Assembly (NCBI GenBank): GCA_037367355.1
Contig: CM074696.1
Location: 2,666,001 to 2,730,000 of the forward strand
Source: Neoscytalidium dimidiatum
Lineage: Eukaryota; Ascomycota; Dothideomycetes; Botryosphaeriales; Botryosphaeriaceae
Length of the DNA stretch: 64,000 nucleotides
Reading direction: 5' to 3'
Made by a program: the position numbers and the translations under genes. Below the pieces are notes generated by a model, which saw only the letters and a program-made list of their open reading frames with translations, searched no databases and was not told the DNA's origin. The first letter of the stretch is position 1, and the number at the start of each line of letters is the position of its first letter. Shown piece by piece: positions 1 through 11,267 of this stretch.

Positions 1-2229
1 TAAATTAATTTTAATCTTCTCTATTCTTATTTATCTTTCTTTAACCTCTTCTTCTTTAATCTTTTTTACTTTTACGATACTTCGTAGTCGCTTCTTTAAC
101 CGCTCTTTCTTCTATACTAATAGCTCTAGAAATATACTATTTAGTCGCTAAGTTAGCGTCTTAGACGTTAACTCTACTAAAGTAATAGCTTAAATAAATA
201 TTAATATTTCTCTAGCCTAGCTTACTATAGTAAAATTAGAATTAGTAAGCTAGCTAACTTATAGCGTTCTTTTTAGATACTTAATACCTCTCTATCTAGT
301 TATACTAGACTAACGCCGACTTCTTTTAGTTAGCGCCTCGCCGGTAGTTTATTCTAGGCTTTAAGGCCCGCGACGCTTAAGCTAAGCGGGTTACTACTAA
401 AGTAGTAATTCTTCTTTAGTAATCTTTCTTTATCTTTCTTAATAAGGGCTCGCTTCGACTTTAATATCTTTTTTCTAGCGTCTACGCTTAATTCTCTTAC
501 TTCTATACTAGAACGTTAGTCGACCCGCTTTAAGTCTACGGTTCCCCCCGCTCCTATTAATATTTTAGACGACGAGGAGGACGAGTACCGTAGCGACAAG
601 AAGAATAAGAATAAGAAAAAGAAGAAGAAGAAGATACGCGCGCTCTAGTATAAGCTAGCTAAAGATAAAGTAGCTATAGATACTAAGAATTTAGTGGGTA
701 TAGAGTATTTTAGAAATACTTTAAATATCGGCGGTTTATTATTATCTTCTCTAGGCTCGTAGTTCTTTAATAGCGGTGCTCTATCTTTTACTAAGATAGA
801 GATAGAGGTTAAAAATCTCTACTAGGCCGTTCTACTAACTAGCTCGGTACTAAAGTCTAGCTAGACTTACGTTAATCGTTTTAGCGGCGAGCCTATCTTA
901 TAGTAAGTTCTTAACCTTACTAACTCGCTAAATTTTATCCTCTAGTCTAACCTATACGCGTCCGCTTATATATATTATCTACGATAGTAGAGTAATATTA
1001 AGAGAATTAGCGAGGCTATTAGTAAGTAGATAAAACGTCTATTTATCGTATACGACTATAAAATACTTTTAAAGTACTTCCGCTACGTTTACTATAGTAA
1101 GAGTTACGACGAGATATATAATACTTACTATTAGGTCGTTTAAATTCGTTAGCTAATTTAAGAATTCTCTTTTTTTTTTAGATTCCCTTCTAGTTCTACT
1201 AGGCGTTAAATATATTCTTCTTTATTTATAACTACGCCTTTCTTAGCGTCTAGCTAGCGGGCGATAATATTTCTTACGTTAGTTAAGACGTTAGTAGCGT
1301 ACTAGCGTATACTTAGAATATTTATAGCGTCTATACGTCTTAGTCTTATATAGTAGCTAACTAGATCTAGAGCGAGAATAGCGTAGCGGCGTACTTCTAT
1401 AACTAAGTTATAAGCTAGTAGCTTAACCTCGTCTAATATTAAATAGAATACTTTTAATACGCTTATAGATAGCTTATACTAACCTATAGCGTTTTATAGA
1501 AGAATTACGACTCGGTTAATCGGCGTACCGCTAATAATCTAATAGTTAATTATAACTTTAAAAAGAAGTATCTAGATTAGCTAGCGTTCTTTTCGTCGTC
1601 TAGAACGTTTTAAATATTACGCTAGATATAGTATAGAGATATAGTATAGAGGTATTTTTTTTTATTATTATAGGTTAGAGTTATCTTACTTCTTAGCTAT
1701 ATTTTTATAGCGGGTTATAGTATTTAGTATTATAGATTCTCTTCTTTTTTTTTCTTTTAGTTATATTCTTATAAAAGTTCTATTTATTTTCCTAGCGTTT
1801 ATTTAGTAGTAATTAATAAATAACTTTATTTAAGATTACTCTATACTTAATATATTATTAAAATTAACTATCGTAATTTCTACTTAGCGCTAGAATATCG
1901 CCTATACTAATACGAGAGATATAAGAAATAGAAGAGTTTTTTAGTAATTAATAATACTTTCCCGCTTACCTACGCGTACCTTCGTATAAAATTATATGAG
2001 ATTTAGAGCGCGTTTACGCACCTAGATCGAAGGCGAGGAAACGTCCTTTTCTTTCTTCTATCCTGCCCCTTTTTCGCGGCCCGTGTATGCAGAGTTTTTA
2101 CCCTCCCTATACCTAAGCGAATAACCGAAAATAAGCGAAAAGCTTAACCGAATAGCCCCGAAAACGCTTCGTTACTTCTCGGGAGAAAGTAACGAAGAAA
2201 ATTCCCCGCGCTCGCTAGGAATTCGTTTG
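1..2229. repeat. RIP-mutated unclassified repeat
   Basis: AT-rich DNA almost without CpA and TpG but rich in TpA and with CpG kept, which is the footprint of RIP on a repeated sequence. Around 541-830 one plus-strand frame reads as a degraded coding region with an acidic then lysine-rich patch, interrupted by TAG codons. A further stop-riddled frame continues to about 1140. I cannot assign an element class and see no LTR ends. The stretch 2,000-2,229 is less AT-rich and may already be the 5' end of the LINE that follows. Confidence 0.6.
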
Positions 2230-5200
2230 TTTACGACTTAGTTTAGATAAAACTAAAGCCGGCGATTTCTTTCTAGTCTAATTTTCTACTTCTACTATTT
2301 CTTTTCTATAGAAAGAGTATAGAAAACTAAGGATATCCGCCCCCGGATCCCCTAGATTCTCTAGACCCTCTACGCCCCTCGACTCTAATTCGACTATCGA
2401 CTACGCCGGTAGTTATCGAATCTTCAAATACTACGAGATCGAGTAGTATCGAAGATATCGAGATAGAAAACGACGAAATAATACCGATACCGAGAAGGCC
2501 GAAGGTAATAGTAACGGTCGAGCCTACGCCGACTCTCGGAAAAAGACTTTCCTTCTCGCCTACCTCTACGGGTATTAACCCGTTCGAATACCGCCCCGAG
2601 AAAAGAACCCGGTATATACCGGGCTCGAAACTAAAGACCTCCGCGGAATATATCGAAGCTGCGTTCGATTGCCTTATTAAGGCGGTCGACCTCGAAGACG
2701 ACCGGTCTAAGGTAAATAACCTTAGCGAACTTCTTACTATCTTCCGCGAATATACGGTAAAAGGGAAAATCGACTTTACTAAGTCGATTCTCGTAACCGA
2801 AGTCCGCGTACTTAAAAACGTATCCCGTACGCTTTCGAATAAAACGAGGAATCTCGGAGCTTCCTTCGTAGCTACTACGGGAAAACCCTAGCCTAGCCAG
2901 CTAGTCCCGGGAAAAAAACCTACCTCCTACGCCTCGGTAGCGGCAGGTTTAGTTCTAAACGACGGTTTTATAACTGTATTGCATAAAAAACTAACGGAAA
3001 AAACAACTACGAAGCTCGTAAAGCTAACGTCTATTAAAGATAGATAAATTACCGTCTCCTACGATAGTATACGAGACTAATTTAACGGAATCCGACTTCG
3101 GTAAAAGCTAAACCTTACGTTCGCGGGAGCCGGATTCGTAAATAAACCCGTTATCTAAGGAACTTCCCTCTCTTTTAAGGGAAATATCCTAATTATAAGT
3201 ACCGAAGGCTATACTAGCTAATTTCTCTTAGAAAAAGAGAATATTATTAGGAAAGTCCTTCCTAATTCTAACCCGAAACTAGTCGAGGCCTAGTATAAGG
3301 TTATTATCTACGGAATCCCTACGCGGGAAACTAAGGATATTCTAATCGACTCCTTTATTAAGGAGGAAATAGAGACCTTTAACGTAGGTCTCTCTCCTAT
3401 TAGAAAGCCCTACTAGGCCACCTCTAAGGAGAAAAGAGAAAACTAATCCGCGGGATCCGTTATAGTCTCGTTTCGCACCGAAAAGGAATAGAAAAAGGCT
3501 ATTAATAGCCGCCTTTTTATATACGGAATAAGCTATAAGGTAGAGAAAGTACGGGTGATTCCTAAGGGAATTTAATACTATAACTGCCTTAAAAACGGAC
3601 ACGAAACGGCTAAATATATAAGAACTCCTATATACGAAATCTATAAAAAGGAGCACCTTACGGGAGAGTATAAGTATAAATTTATAGGCTATAAAGCCTC
3701 TAAAGGTATACGGTGCTAGTACTACCCTAATTCGAATTAACTAACCCCCTTTATCTATAGATAAACTAAGGGTATTTTAAGCAAATTTAAATAGAAACGC
3801 TCTAGCTACGGAGAGCCTTCTTTCTAAAGTAATCGAACTTAAAATTAGCCTAATTCTTATATAAGAACCATAGCTAATAAACCCCGAAAATTCTAGAGAA
3901 AGGCGGTCGGTTAACTACCCCGCGTTCGTTTAAATTCTACCGGATTATTCTCTAACGGAAAGACCGCGTACGTTAGTATATATATCCCGTTATCTAACGG
4001 GAATAGATATTAACTATAACTCCGCGGTAACTAAATCCCCCGACCTAATAGTTCTAAAAATAATAGAGGAAAATAGCTAATTCTACCTCTTTAATTTATA
4101 CAACTAAAAGGAATAAGGGAACGATAATTCCCCCTATACGCTAGAACGTATTCTAGGATACTAATAACTAGAATTCCCTAGTATTATAGCCGGAGACTTT
4201 AATATTTACCACCCGTAGTAGGATCTAAAGTCCCCCTACTCGAACGGGGCCTCCGCCCTAATTAATTAGATTAAATCTAATAACCTAGACCTACTAAATA
4301 CGCCGGGAGAAGGTATATTCTACCGGCCGTACTTAGATAGATCTACGGTAATAGATCTAACGCTTTTAAGCCGAGGGCTAACGAATAAAATAACGGACTA
4401 GTAAATACTCGAATCTATCGGATCCGACTACTTTCCTATTTTATTTTAAATCTAATTAAATAAACGAATAAACTAGGAGAAATCTAAGCAACTTAGATTT
4501 AACTATAATAAGGCAAATTAGGAAAAATTCTCTAAGATCTTTAAAGATAAAGCCTCGAACTTTATAGAAAAGCTACGCCCCCAGCTAGCTATTCTAGAAG
4601 AAGAGAATAAAGATCTTAGCCTAGAGATTCTAAAAGACCGTTCGAAAGAAGTCTTACTTTTAGAAAAACTAGGAGAATCCCTAACTAACCTTATACGGCA
4701 AGCAGCGGACTAAGCTATTTCGAAAACTACCCCGCTAGCTAAAGCTAAACCCTGGTAGAATTCTACCTTAACGGAGGCCCGAGGGAACCTTAAACGACAA
4801 ACGCGGCTTATACGACGCTCGCCGGAGCTCGTAAATAAGCAAGACTTCCTAAAAACCCGAAACGAATACTTCTCCTCTATTTGTAAAGCTAAACGGGACC
4901 ACTAGAATTCGTTTCTAAGTAAAAATACCCCCGAAACTATCTTTAAAGCAATGGCCTATATAAAATACCGTCTAATAGAACGAATCCCACCAATTCGGGC
5001 TAAAAACGGCCTACTACAAGATAGCTAGAAGGGAAAAAGCTCCGCGCTAAAAGAAACGTTATTTCTATCCCCTTCTAACGCACGAATCGAAAATAATTGG
5101 ATAAATTACCAGCCGGATCTAAGCTAGGAATAGCTAATTCTAGATAAAAAAGAGCTCGAACAAACGTGTTCGAACCTAATAAAAGGAACTACGCCCGGGC

Positions 5201-7882
5201 CGGACTTATTATCTTAATAAATTATAATTTAGGCCTATAACGCATCCCCGAAAGCCTTCTATTTTGTCTATTCGAACCTCTTTAAATACGGCTACTATCC
5301 AAAGTGCTAGAGATAAGCAACGGGGGCAATTTTAAAGAAACCTAATAAGCCGGATCCCGTAAATCCTAAGACTTATAGGGTTATTTCTTTATTAAATTGC
5401 CTAGGAAAAGTACTCGAATGAGTAATAGCTAAACGCCTCGGTTTTCTAGCGGAAACGACAAACCTAATCCACCCTATATAAATAGGGGGAAGACTGAAAA
5501 AATCCGCTATAGACGCCTGCTTTATTCTAACGAATTTAGTAGAGGAAAACCGAAAGGTAAAGCTAAAAACATCTACGCTATTTCTAGACGTACGCGGCGC
5601 TTACGACCACGTCGCGTAAGAACAACTCCTAGGAATTCTAAGAAAGTTAAAGCTCCCAACTAATCTACTTACGTAGATTAGAACTTTCTTAAATTCCTAA
5701 CAACTACGCCTTAGTTTCGACGGAAATATAGAAGAGTTTAGTAATATAGAAACGGGTATACCGTAAGAAAGCTCTATTTCGCCGATACTATTTCTAATTT
5801 ACATCCGAGATCTATTCTAAACGAACTCCGCTAGCTATCTATTCTACGTCGATAATATCTCTTTAACAGTAAGCTCGAAAAGCTAGAAAAAGAATATTAA
5901 GATACTAGAAAGAGAAACGGAAAGACTCTATAAACTAGGCGCGGAAAATACTATATAATTTGACCTCGAAAAAACCGAATTGATGTATTTTTCTAAAGAG
6001 AAAACGGCAAGAGATTCTACTCTAAAACTACCTACGGGTTTAGTTATAAAGCCTAAGAATCTAGTCCGATATCTAGGAGTTTTCTTAGACCCACTCCTTA
6101 ATTTTAAGGAACACGTCGATATTAGAATAAGCTAAGCTCGTTCGAGCCTCTCGAGGATAAATAGACTAGCTAACATCGAAAACGGACTAAAACCTAACGC
6201 GGTACGGCAGTTATACTTAGCCTGCGTTACCTTCGTCTCCGACTACGGCTCCGTTTTATACTGGAATAACCAAGCGAATTTTAAACGAAAAGCTACGATA
6301 CTCTAGAATCTAGCTCTACGGAAAATACTAGGCGTTTTTAAAACCGCTCTAATTACTCCCCTCGAAATAGAAGCCGCGATCCCACCCTCGGAAATTCGCT
6401 TAGAAAATAACCTCCGATCCTACGCCCTACGAAGTCTTAAATTAGACCGAAAACACCTAATTCGAAGCCTTCTAGAAAGAGAGAATAAATACGAAAGTAA
6501 GCTCGTTCGAAAAATTAGAGACTTTCTAAAAGATAAGCCGTATAACCTCGAAACGGTTAATCCTTTCTATTTTCTACCTTAGGGGCTATCTACCCCCTAC
6601 TCGGTTAAAGTCTCTAAACTCTCGAAAGAAGAACAAGCTAAGAAACACCTAAACGAACTCGAAAACCCCCCGGATAACCTAATATCTATCTATACGGACG
6701 CGAGTTCGATTCCGAATAAAACCGGAATTAGACTAGCAGTTTTTATAGATAGAAACGACCCTACCTTTAAAGACGAAACTACTATTATAGTAGGAAATAT
6801 CGGGGATAATAACCTAGTTTATAACGGCGAAATAGAGGCTCTTACGAGAGCCCTCGAACTCGCAGTTAAAAACGGATATACCGATAAAGATATTAGAGTC
6901 TACACGGATAACTAGGCCGCGCTCTACCGTCTAAAAACACTATCCGGAAATCTAGGATAACTAGCGTAAATACGAGCTTTAAACGCAGCTAAAACGCTTA
7001 TTCTAAAAGGAAATTCAGTTTAATTAGAATAGGTTCCCGGCTATTTTAATATACGCGGCAACGAAGAAGTAGATTCCCTAGCTAAATACGCCTGTAAAAT
7101 AAACCCGAATAACGAATCGACTAGCTACGCATTCTTTCGAATGCTAACGCAAGCAGATTTTATTAATTCGTGGTAAAAATAATAATGTTAGCGGAAATAG
7201 CCTCTAAAGAGTCTTATCTAAGGCGGTTTAACTAGAAAATAAAACGAAAGTTAATAGACCTCTCTACGGAGAGAGAAACTAGCTCCGCGTTTTACCAGCT
7301 TAAAATAGGACACGGATACTTTAAGTCCTATCTAAACCGCTTCGGACTAAACCCCTCTAATAGCTACCCGTGTAATAATACGGCTAAATAAACCCCCCGG
7401 CACCTAATTCTAGACTATAAAAAGTATCGACTCGAAAGAGAAGATATATATACTAGTCTAGAAACGAAAAACCCCTCCCTAGACCTCGTTTTTAATACCG
7501 AAGAAGGACGGAAGGCTCTTCTAAGCTTTTTATCGACAACTAAAATAGCTACCCGAAAGTAGCTATTAGAACTTACTTCAACGGAAGTCTAAAATACGTA
7601 CTTTCGAAAAACTAACTTTAGTCTCTCCTTTAAAAAAGAAGTTATTCTCTCTTATTTTTCTTTTATCCTCTATCTCTTCTTATCTCCCTACTTACTTTCC
7701 TATTTCTTCCTAAAAAAGCACCGGCTTAGCCCCTACTATTTCTAGACTCCTTCCTGAAGAAAACCCGAATAAAAAACCCCGGTCGAAATACCGGACTAGA
7801 TACGTTAGTAGACTAGCCGTCTTTTATAAGCTTAGCTTATATAAGGACGTTAAACGAATAAATAAATAAATAAATAAATAAT
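2230..7882 (+). mobile_element. RIP-mutated Tad-like LINE (non-LTR retrotransposon)
   Basis: Plus-strand frames interrupted by RIP stop codons read as a complete non-LTR element. ORF1 (about 2,400-3,740) has a TSYASVAA motif typical of Tad1-type ORF1 and a C-terminal CCHC zinc-knuckle region (NCLKNGHETAKYI around 3,580-3,620). ORF2 follows. Its endonuclease motif AGDFNIYHP lies at about 4,186-4,215. Reverse transcriptase includes KTYRVISLLNCLGKVLE near 5,365-5,415, FLDVRGAYDHV at 5,581-5,615 and a YVDN box near 5,850. RNase H starts with SIYTDAS near 6,690. It ends in an AATA-type tail. The 5' boundary is an estimate. It was autonomous once and is now inactivated by many TAG/TAA codons. Mutation is near-saturated in ORF1 and endonuclease and visibly lighter in RT and RNase H. 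Confidence 0.85.
7851..7882 (+). repeat. LINE 3' tail, (AATA)n
   Basis: A short tandem run of AATA units directly after the RNase H/3' region of the LINE. It ends where homology to the Gypsy element begins, at the TAATCGG shared with 14,093. Such short A-rich tandem tails mark the 3' end of non-LTR elements. Confidence 0.75.
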
Positions 7883-9722
7883 CGGTTTGGCTATAGTACG
7901 TGGTTTCTATTCTAGTTCTTAGTTTCGTTCTTTAGACTTAAGGGTAATTCCTCTATTATTCTAATCGTATTATACTTTCTATTTCTTCTACTAAGGGATG
8001 CCTAGAATAATATTATACTTAGGAATCTTAGTAACGTCTAGATAGATACGTTCTCTATAGTTTTTATATTCGAGGGTTAGTTTCGAAGTTTTAATAATTA
8101 CCTTTCTATCTCTAAAGGAGCTAGGGGATCTATTAACGGTTCTTAGCTAGTATAGTTAGTCCTTTTCTTTAGATTTTAGATTGGCTTTTTCTACGAATCG
8201 GTTTAAGACGTAGTTTCCTTATAATATAGAGTCGATAAGGGTAAGCGCTCGGCGTCTATTAATTCTTATTACGATAACCTAATAGTTCCTATATTCTACG
8301 GAATCCCCCTCGCTTTCTAGTAGGTATTCTATAGTTTTTCCGGTCGATACTATTATAGTCCTATAGGGTAAGAGGCTCGCCTACTATAGCTCTAGTTTAG
8401 TAGGCGTTTCTAGTTTTTTAGATAGTACCCGCTAATATTCTTAGCCTCCTAGTAAATAGAGTAGGCCTTAATACTATAAGTAGACTAGTAGAGGGTATTA
8501 TAGTTAGGGGTCTTAGGCCGTTCTTTAGTAGCCGAGGTAGTTTTCTTATCGTTAGTCCGCTAGTTGCTAGTTCGTTTATCTAGGTAGTTCCTACTAATAT
8601 ATCCGTGCTTTCTATAGTAGAAGTAAAGACCCTTTTCGCGTCGTCTTTATTCTTCCTCCGGCGCTAGCCGAGGGTTTCGTCGTTAGTTAGTATCTAAGTC
8701 TATAGAGTCCCCTAGAGATAGATTATTTTAGGGTTACGAGGTATTAGCTAAGTATCGGATTTAGCTTATTTCTTATCTAAAGTTAAATAGTTATTAGTCG
8801 ATTTAAATAGCCGTATTAATAGTCTCGCTAAGGTCTTTAGATAATTCTATACGGGCGAATTCGGCCTTTATATTATACTTTAGCCCTTTATAAAAGATAT
8901 ATTTAAGGGATTAGTTGTTCTAATTAAGGTAGGAGGCGAGTATACGGAATTCCGTAACGTATTCTAAGACTAATCGAGTTTATCGGAGGTTATAAGGACT
9001 AGATATAAATAGAGAGTTTAAGAATAGTATAAGAGGGTCTCTATTAGGTAATAGATAAATCCTTAGGGGATTCGAGAGGCCCGTTAGGCGGGACTTATAT
9101 ATAGGCGAGCGGTAAGCGAGGTTACGTAACCCGTATAGGCCGCGCTAGGACTTCGTATAGGAGTCGATAGCTCCTCGTATATAAGTAGTAGGGAGTCTTA
9201 TATTCGAAGTCCTTATACTACCCCCCCCTTTTAGGGAGGCGTCCTTAGCTTCGAAAGGTAAAAAACTTACTAGCTCTAGGTGCTATTTACAGTATTAAAA
9301 CCTCCGTTAGGAGGGAAAAAGATATATACTAGAGGCGGTAAGAAAACCTCGGATTAGAGAAGATAGAGTTAACACTACTAAAGGTGCCTAGAGTACCTAT
9401 AACGGCCTCGTATACTTTTCGTATAGGGCTCGCGTCCGTATCGCGGAGAGTTTATAGGCTATAACTAGCTTTTTATTATAGATAGTATAACTAATCCTTA
9501 AGCTATAGTGCCTTTTAAGTTATAAGGCGTATCCTCTTCAACAGTCCTCGCTACAAGACAGACGCTTCGGGCCTTATTAGCTAGTAAGCTAGCTTTATCT
9601 TAAAGAGAATAGAGCCGCACTTATACGGACTTACTTATTATACGTATAGTATACGTAGCGGTTAGTAGATTATAGTAGGCTATTATCGGTAGTAGCTAGC
9701 TTTCGCTAGTAGCGGCTATCTA
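7880..9722 (-). mobile_element. RIP-mutated Ty3/Gypsy fragment (protease to gag side)
   Basis: 7,880-8,090 aligns base for base with 14,093-14,300 of the unmutated Gypsy element. The differences are almost all TG to TA and CA to TA, plus one transversion and one single-base indel. The aligned part encodes, on minus, the end of the aspartic protease (ICLDVTKIPKYDVILGIPW in the clean copy). 8,090-9,722 carries on upstream in element orientation and should be gag and leader, a part not visible in the clean copy because of the N gap. No LTR is recognisable at its right end. The coding frame is destroyed by RIP stops. Confidence 0.75.
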
Positions 9723-10107
9723 TGTTACGCCGGGACTCTTTCTGGGGGAGTCGAGGCGCGTCGTCAGGCAGCTTGGGCTTTCTAGGGGCCAATACAGTGG
9801 TAGGCAGGGGAGGTTCGTACAATAGTAGGGTAGGAATCAATTGACAAGTTGACCACGAGGGTCCTAACTACGATAAATGAGTGTGGTCTATATACATGGA
9901 GTGATCGGTACGATCAGTAGTGATCTGTAATGTTAACCCACTGATCAGTACTGATCGGTGGTCCGAGCTTTGCTGAGCGAGTGTGCGGTGGTCTGGTGCA
10001 TCAGTGTCGGTAGGTATTCTGCCGAGTTAGGCCCCGAGTTGGTCACGTGGGCGGTGAGTAGTCGTAGGGTTTCGTTATCCGCCTTTCTGGGCGACTGTGC
10101 CGTAACA
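9723..10107 (-). repeat. 3' LTR of the Gypsy chromovirus, 385 bp
   Basis: It begins TGTTACGCC and ends GCCGTAACA, giving the TG...CA ends and a 7-8 bp terminal inverted repeat. A RIP-mutated copy of exactly the same length lies inverted at 15,168-15,552, which fixes both boundaries independently. The left boundary coincides with the switch from RIP-mutated to normal sequence. Confidence 0.9.
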
Positions 10108-10120
10108 CTATCCCCCCTCT
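10108..10120 (-). other. Polypurine tract
   Basis: Read on minus, AGAGGGGGGATAG lies immediately before the LTR start TGTTACGG. This is the plus-strand primer position of LTR retrotransposons, and it shows that 9,723-10,107 is the 3' LTR. It is conserved in the inverted RIP copy at 15,155-15,167. Confidence 0.8.
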
Positions 10121-10125
10121 AGGCA

Positions 10126-10142
10126 ACCTTCGGCCCGAAGGT
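10126..10142. promoter_or_regulatory. Near-perfect palindrome with a CGG-C-CCG core
   Basis: ACCTTCGG-C-CCGAAGGT: 8-bp arms around one base. It lies between the polypurine tract and the TATA box of the opposite-strand ORF. CGG triplets in inverted orientation are the known half-sites of dimeric Zn2Cys6 proteins, and the adjacent ORF encodes a Zn2Cys6-like cluster. A role as an operator is inference. It could also be a structural feature of the element's RNA. Confidence 0.5.
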
Positions 10143-10146
10143 CGAG

Positions 10147-10152
10147 TATAAA
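10147..10152 (+). promoter_or_regulatory. TATA box for the opposite-strand ORF
   Basis: TATAAA in the context GAGTATAAAGG, 50 bp upstream of the ATG at 10,202, with a pyrimidine-rich stretch (GCTCCCTCCTTAGTTCCC) between them. Position and context fit a Pol II core promoter firing from the LTR side towards the element's interior, against pol. Confidence 0.5.
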
Positions 10153-10201
10153 GGTAGTTGAGCTCCCTCCTTAGTTCCCTTGAGATTATTTCTCTGCCGT
10201 C

Positions 10202-10834
10202 ATGTCCAGTTCCGCTCGTCGACGCGCGCTTCTCGCCCGTATCCTTCGTAACGGTACTGACGCTCCCAGACGTTGTTCCTTTTGTGTGGAGAGACCTCGT
10301 CTTCGTTGTCTTGTGTCGCCGGATTCCAAGAGGTGTTACGAGTGTGCCAAGCGAGGCCACCTTTGTTCCTTTCCTTCTGACATGGCTTCCCCTATTGAGT
10401 TTCGTCGTGTGGATCAACAACGGGACCGGGTGCGGGCTCAGATTGAGCAGACCCAGCGCGAGATCGAAAGGGATGAGGCCGAGATTCAGCGGTTGCAAGA
10501 GGAGGCTCAACGTTTGGTTCGTCGTACCGCCACTCGGTCCAAGGTGATCCGCCTGTTGCGGACACTTTCCTTCCTGGATTCCCGGAGTCAGGAGTTGTTT
10601 GAGCGGGAGTTGGCGGCCATTGAGGCTGAGGAGGCGCAGGAGGCGCGGGCGGCTCAGGGGTCCTTGTTATCTGGTTCAGGCGGTGGTGACGTGGCGGGTT
10701 CCGACGGGCTGGTTCCTCGAGAGGCACCGGTGGACCAGTTTCAGGTGTCCTTGACGCCTCCTCCGGGGTTTGCGTCGTGGGAGGATGCTCTGGGTTTGGG
10801 CGGTCAGGGTTTCGTCGGTGGTATTCATGGATGA
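10202..10834 (+). CDS. Element-borne antisense ORF: Zn2Cys6-like cluster plus coiled coil, 210 aa
   Basis: An intact ORF on the strand opposite to pol, starting 95 bp inside the LTR. Residues 25-55 hold six cysteines spaced C-x2-C-x7-C-x8-C-x2-C-x6-C among Arg/Lys. This resembles the fungal binuclear zinc cluster (canonical first loop x6), so one extra residue sets it apart. A strongly heptad-like charged segment (about 67-105, RAQIEQTQREIERDEAEIQ) predicts a coiled coil. A second helical acidic part (about 135-155) and a Gly/Pro-rich tail follow. Cluster, then coiled coil, is the layout of Gal4-type dimeric DNA binders. It has its own TATA box and a CGG/CCG palindrome upstream. Its stop falls in the codons of the chromodomain of pol on the other strand. 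In the RIP copy the start codon is lost (CAT to TAT on the other strand). I know no named family for it. Zinc binding could instead serve RNA or protein contacts. Confidence 0.65.
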   Translation: MSSSARRRALLARILRNGTDAPRRCSFCVERPRLRCLVSPDSKRCYECAKRGHLCSFPSDMASPIEFRRVDQQRDRVRAQIEQTQREIERDEAEIQRLQEEAQRLVRRTATRSKVIRLLRTLSFLDSRSQELFERELAAIEAEEAQEARAAQGSLLSGSGGGDVAGSDGLVPREAPVDQFQVSLTPPPGFASWEDALGLGGQGFVGGIHG

Positions 10835-11267
10835 GTTCCTCGCAGTTAAGGTAAGAGATTGGTTCCCATGAGGGTTCCCACGGGTTCCCGGCGGAATCCG
10901 CTCCTTCCCATTTGATGAGGTACTTAAATTGACCGTCGATCCAGTCTCCATCCAAGATTTTCTCTACGTCCCATTCTTTGTCGGCGTCATCGGGGTGTAT
11001 TTCAAGTTCTGGGTCAGGTTCGGCGTTGCTGTGTGCGGGTTCAAGTAAAGAGATGTGGAAAACTGGGTGTATACCCACTTGTTCTGGCAATCTGAGTTTA
11101 AAGGAAACAGGTGAAAGTTTTTTCTCAATTTGGTAGGGTCCGATTTTCTTGTGGTCCAATTTGTCGTTCGATCGTGTTGTTTTGATGTTTTTTCTGAGGA
11201 GCCAGACTTTATCCCCCTCCTTCAGGGGCGGCGACGCCTGGCGCCGTCTGTCATGGTACATGGCCAT
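10392..11267 (-). pseudogene. Pol fragment: integrase C-terminus and chromodomain
   Basis: This frame starts in the integrase C-terminal region (DRRRQASPPLKEGDKVWLL, then KLGPYQI-like motifs). It continues with a chromodomain around 10,810-10,990 (EWDVEKILDGDWIDGQFKY, then LIKWEG and WEP). In chromoviruses this domain directs integration to modified heterochromatin. The roughly 140 codons after it, down to 10,392, are Pro/Thr-rich low complexity and lie antisense to the Zn-cluster ORF, so part of this may be only its shadow. It is joined to the upstream integrase core by a frame change near 11,222-11,267. Confidence 0.75.

Noticed and set aside
10043..10510. 155-codon minus frame covering LTR and polypurine tract
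   Set aside because: It crosses the LTR/internal boundary and is the shadow of the plus-strand Zn-cluster ORF.
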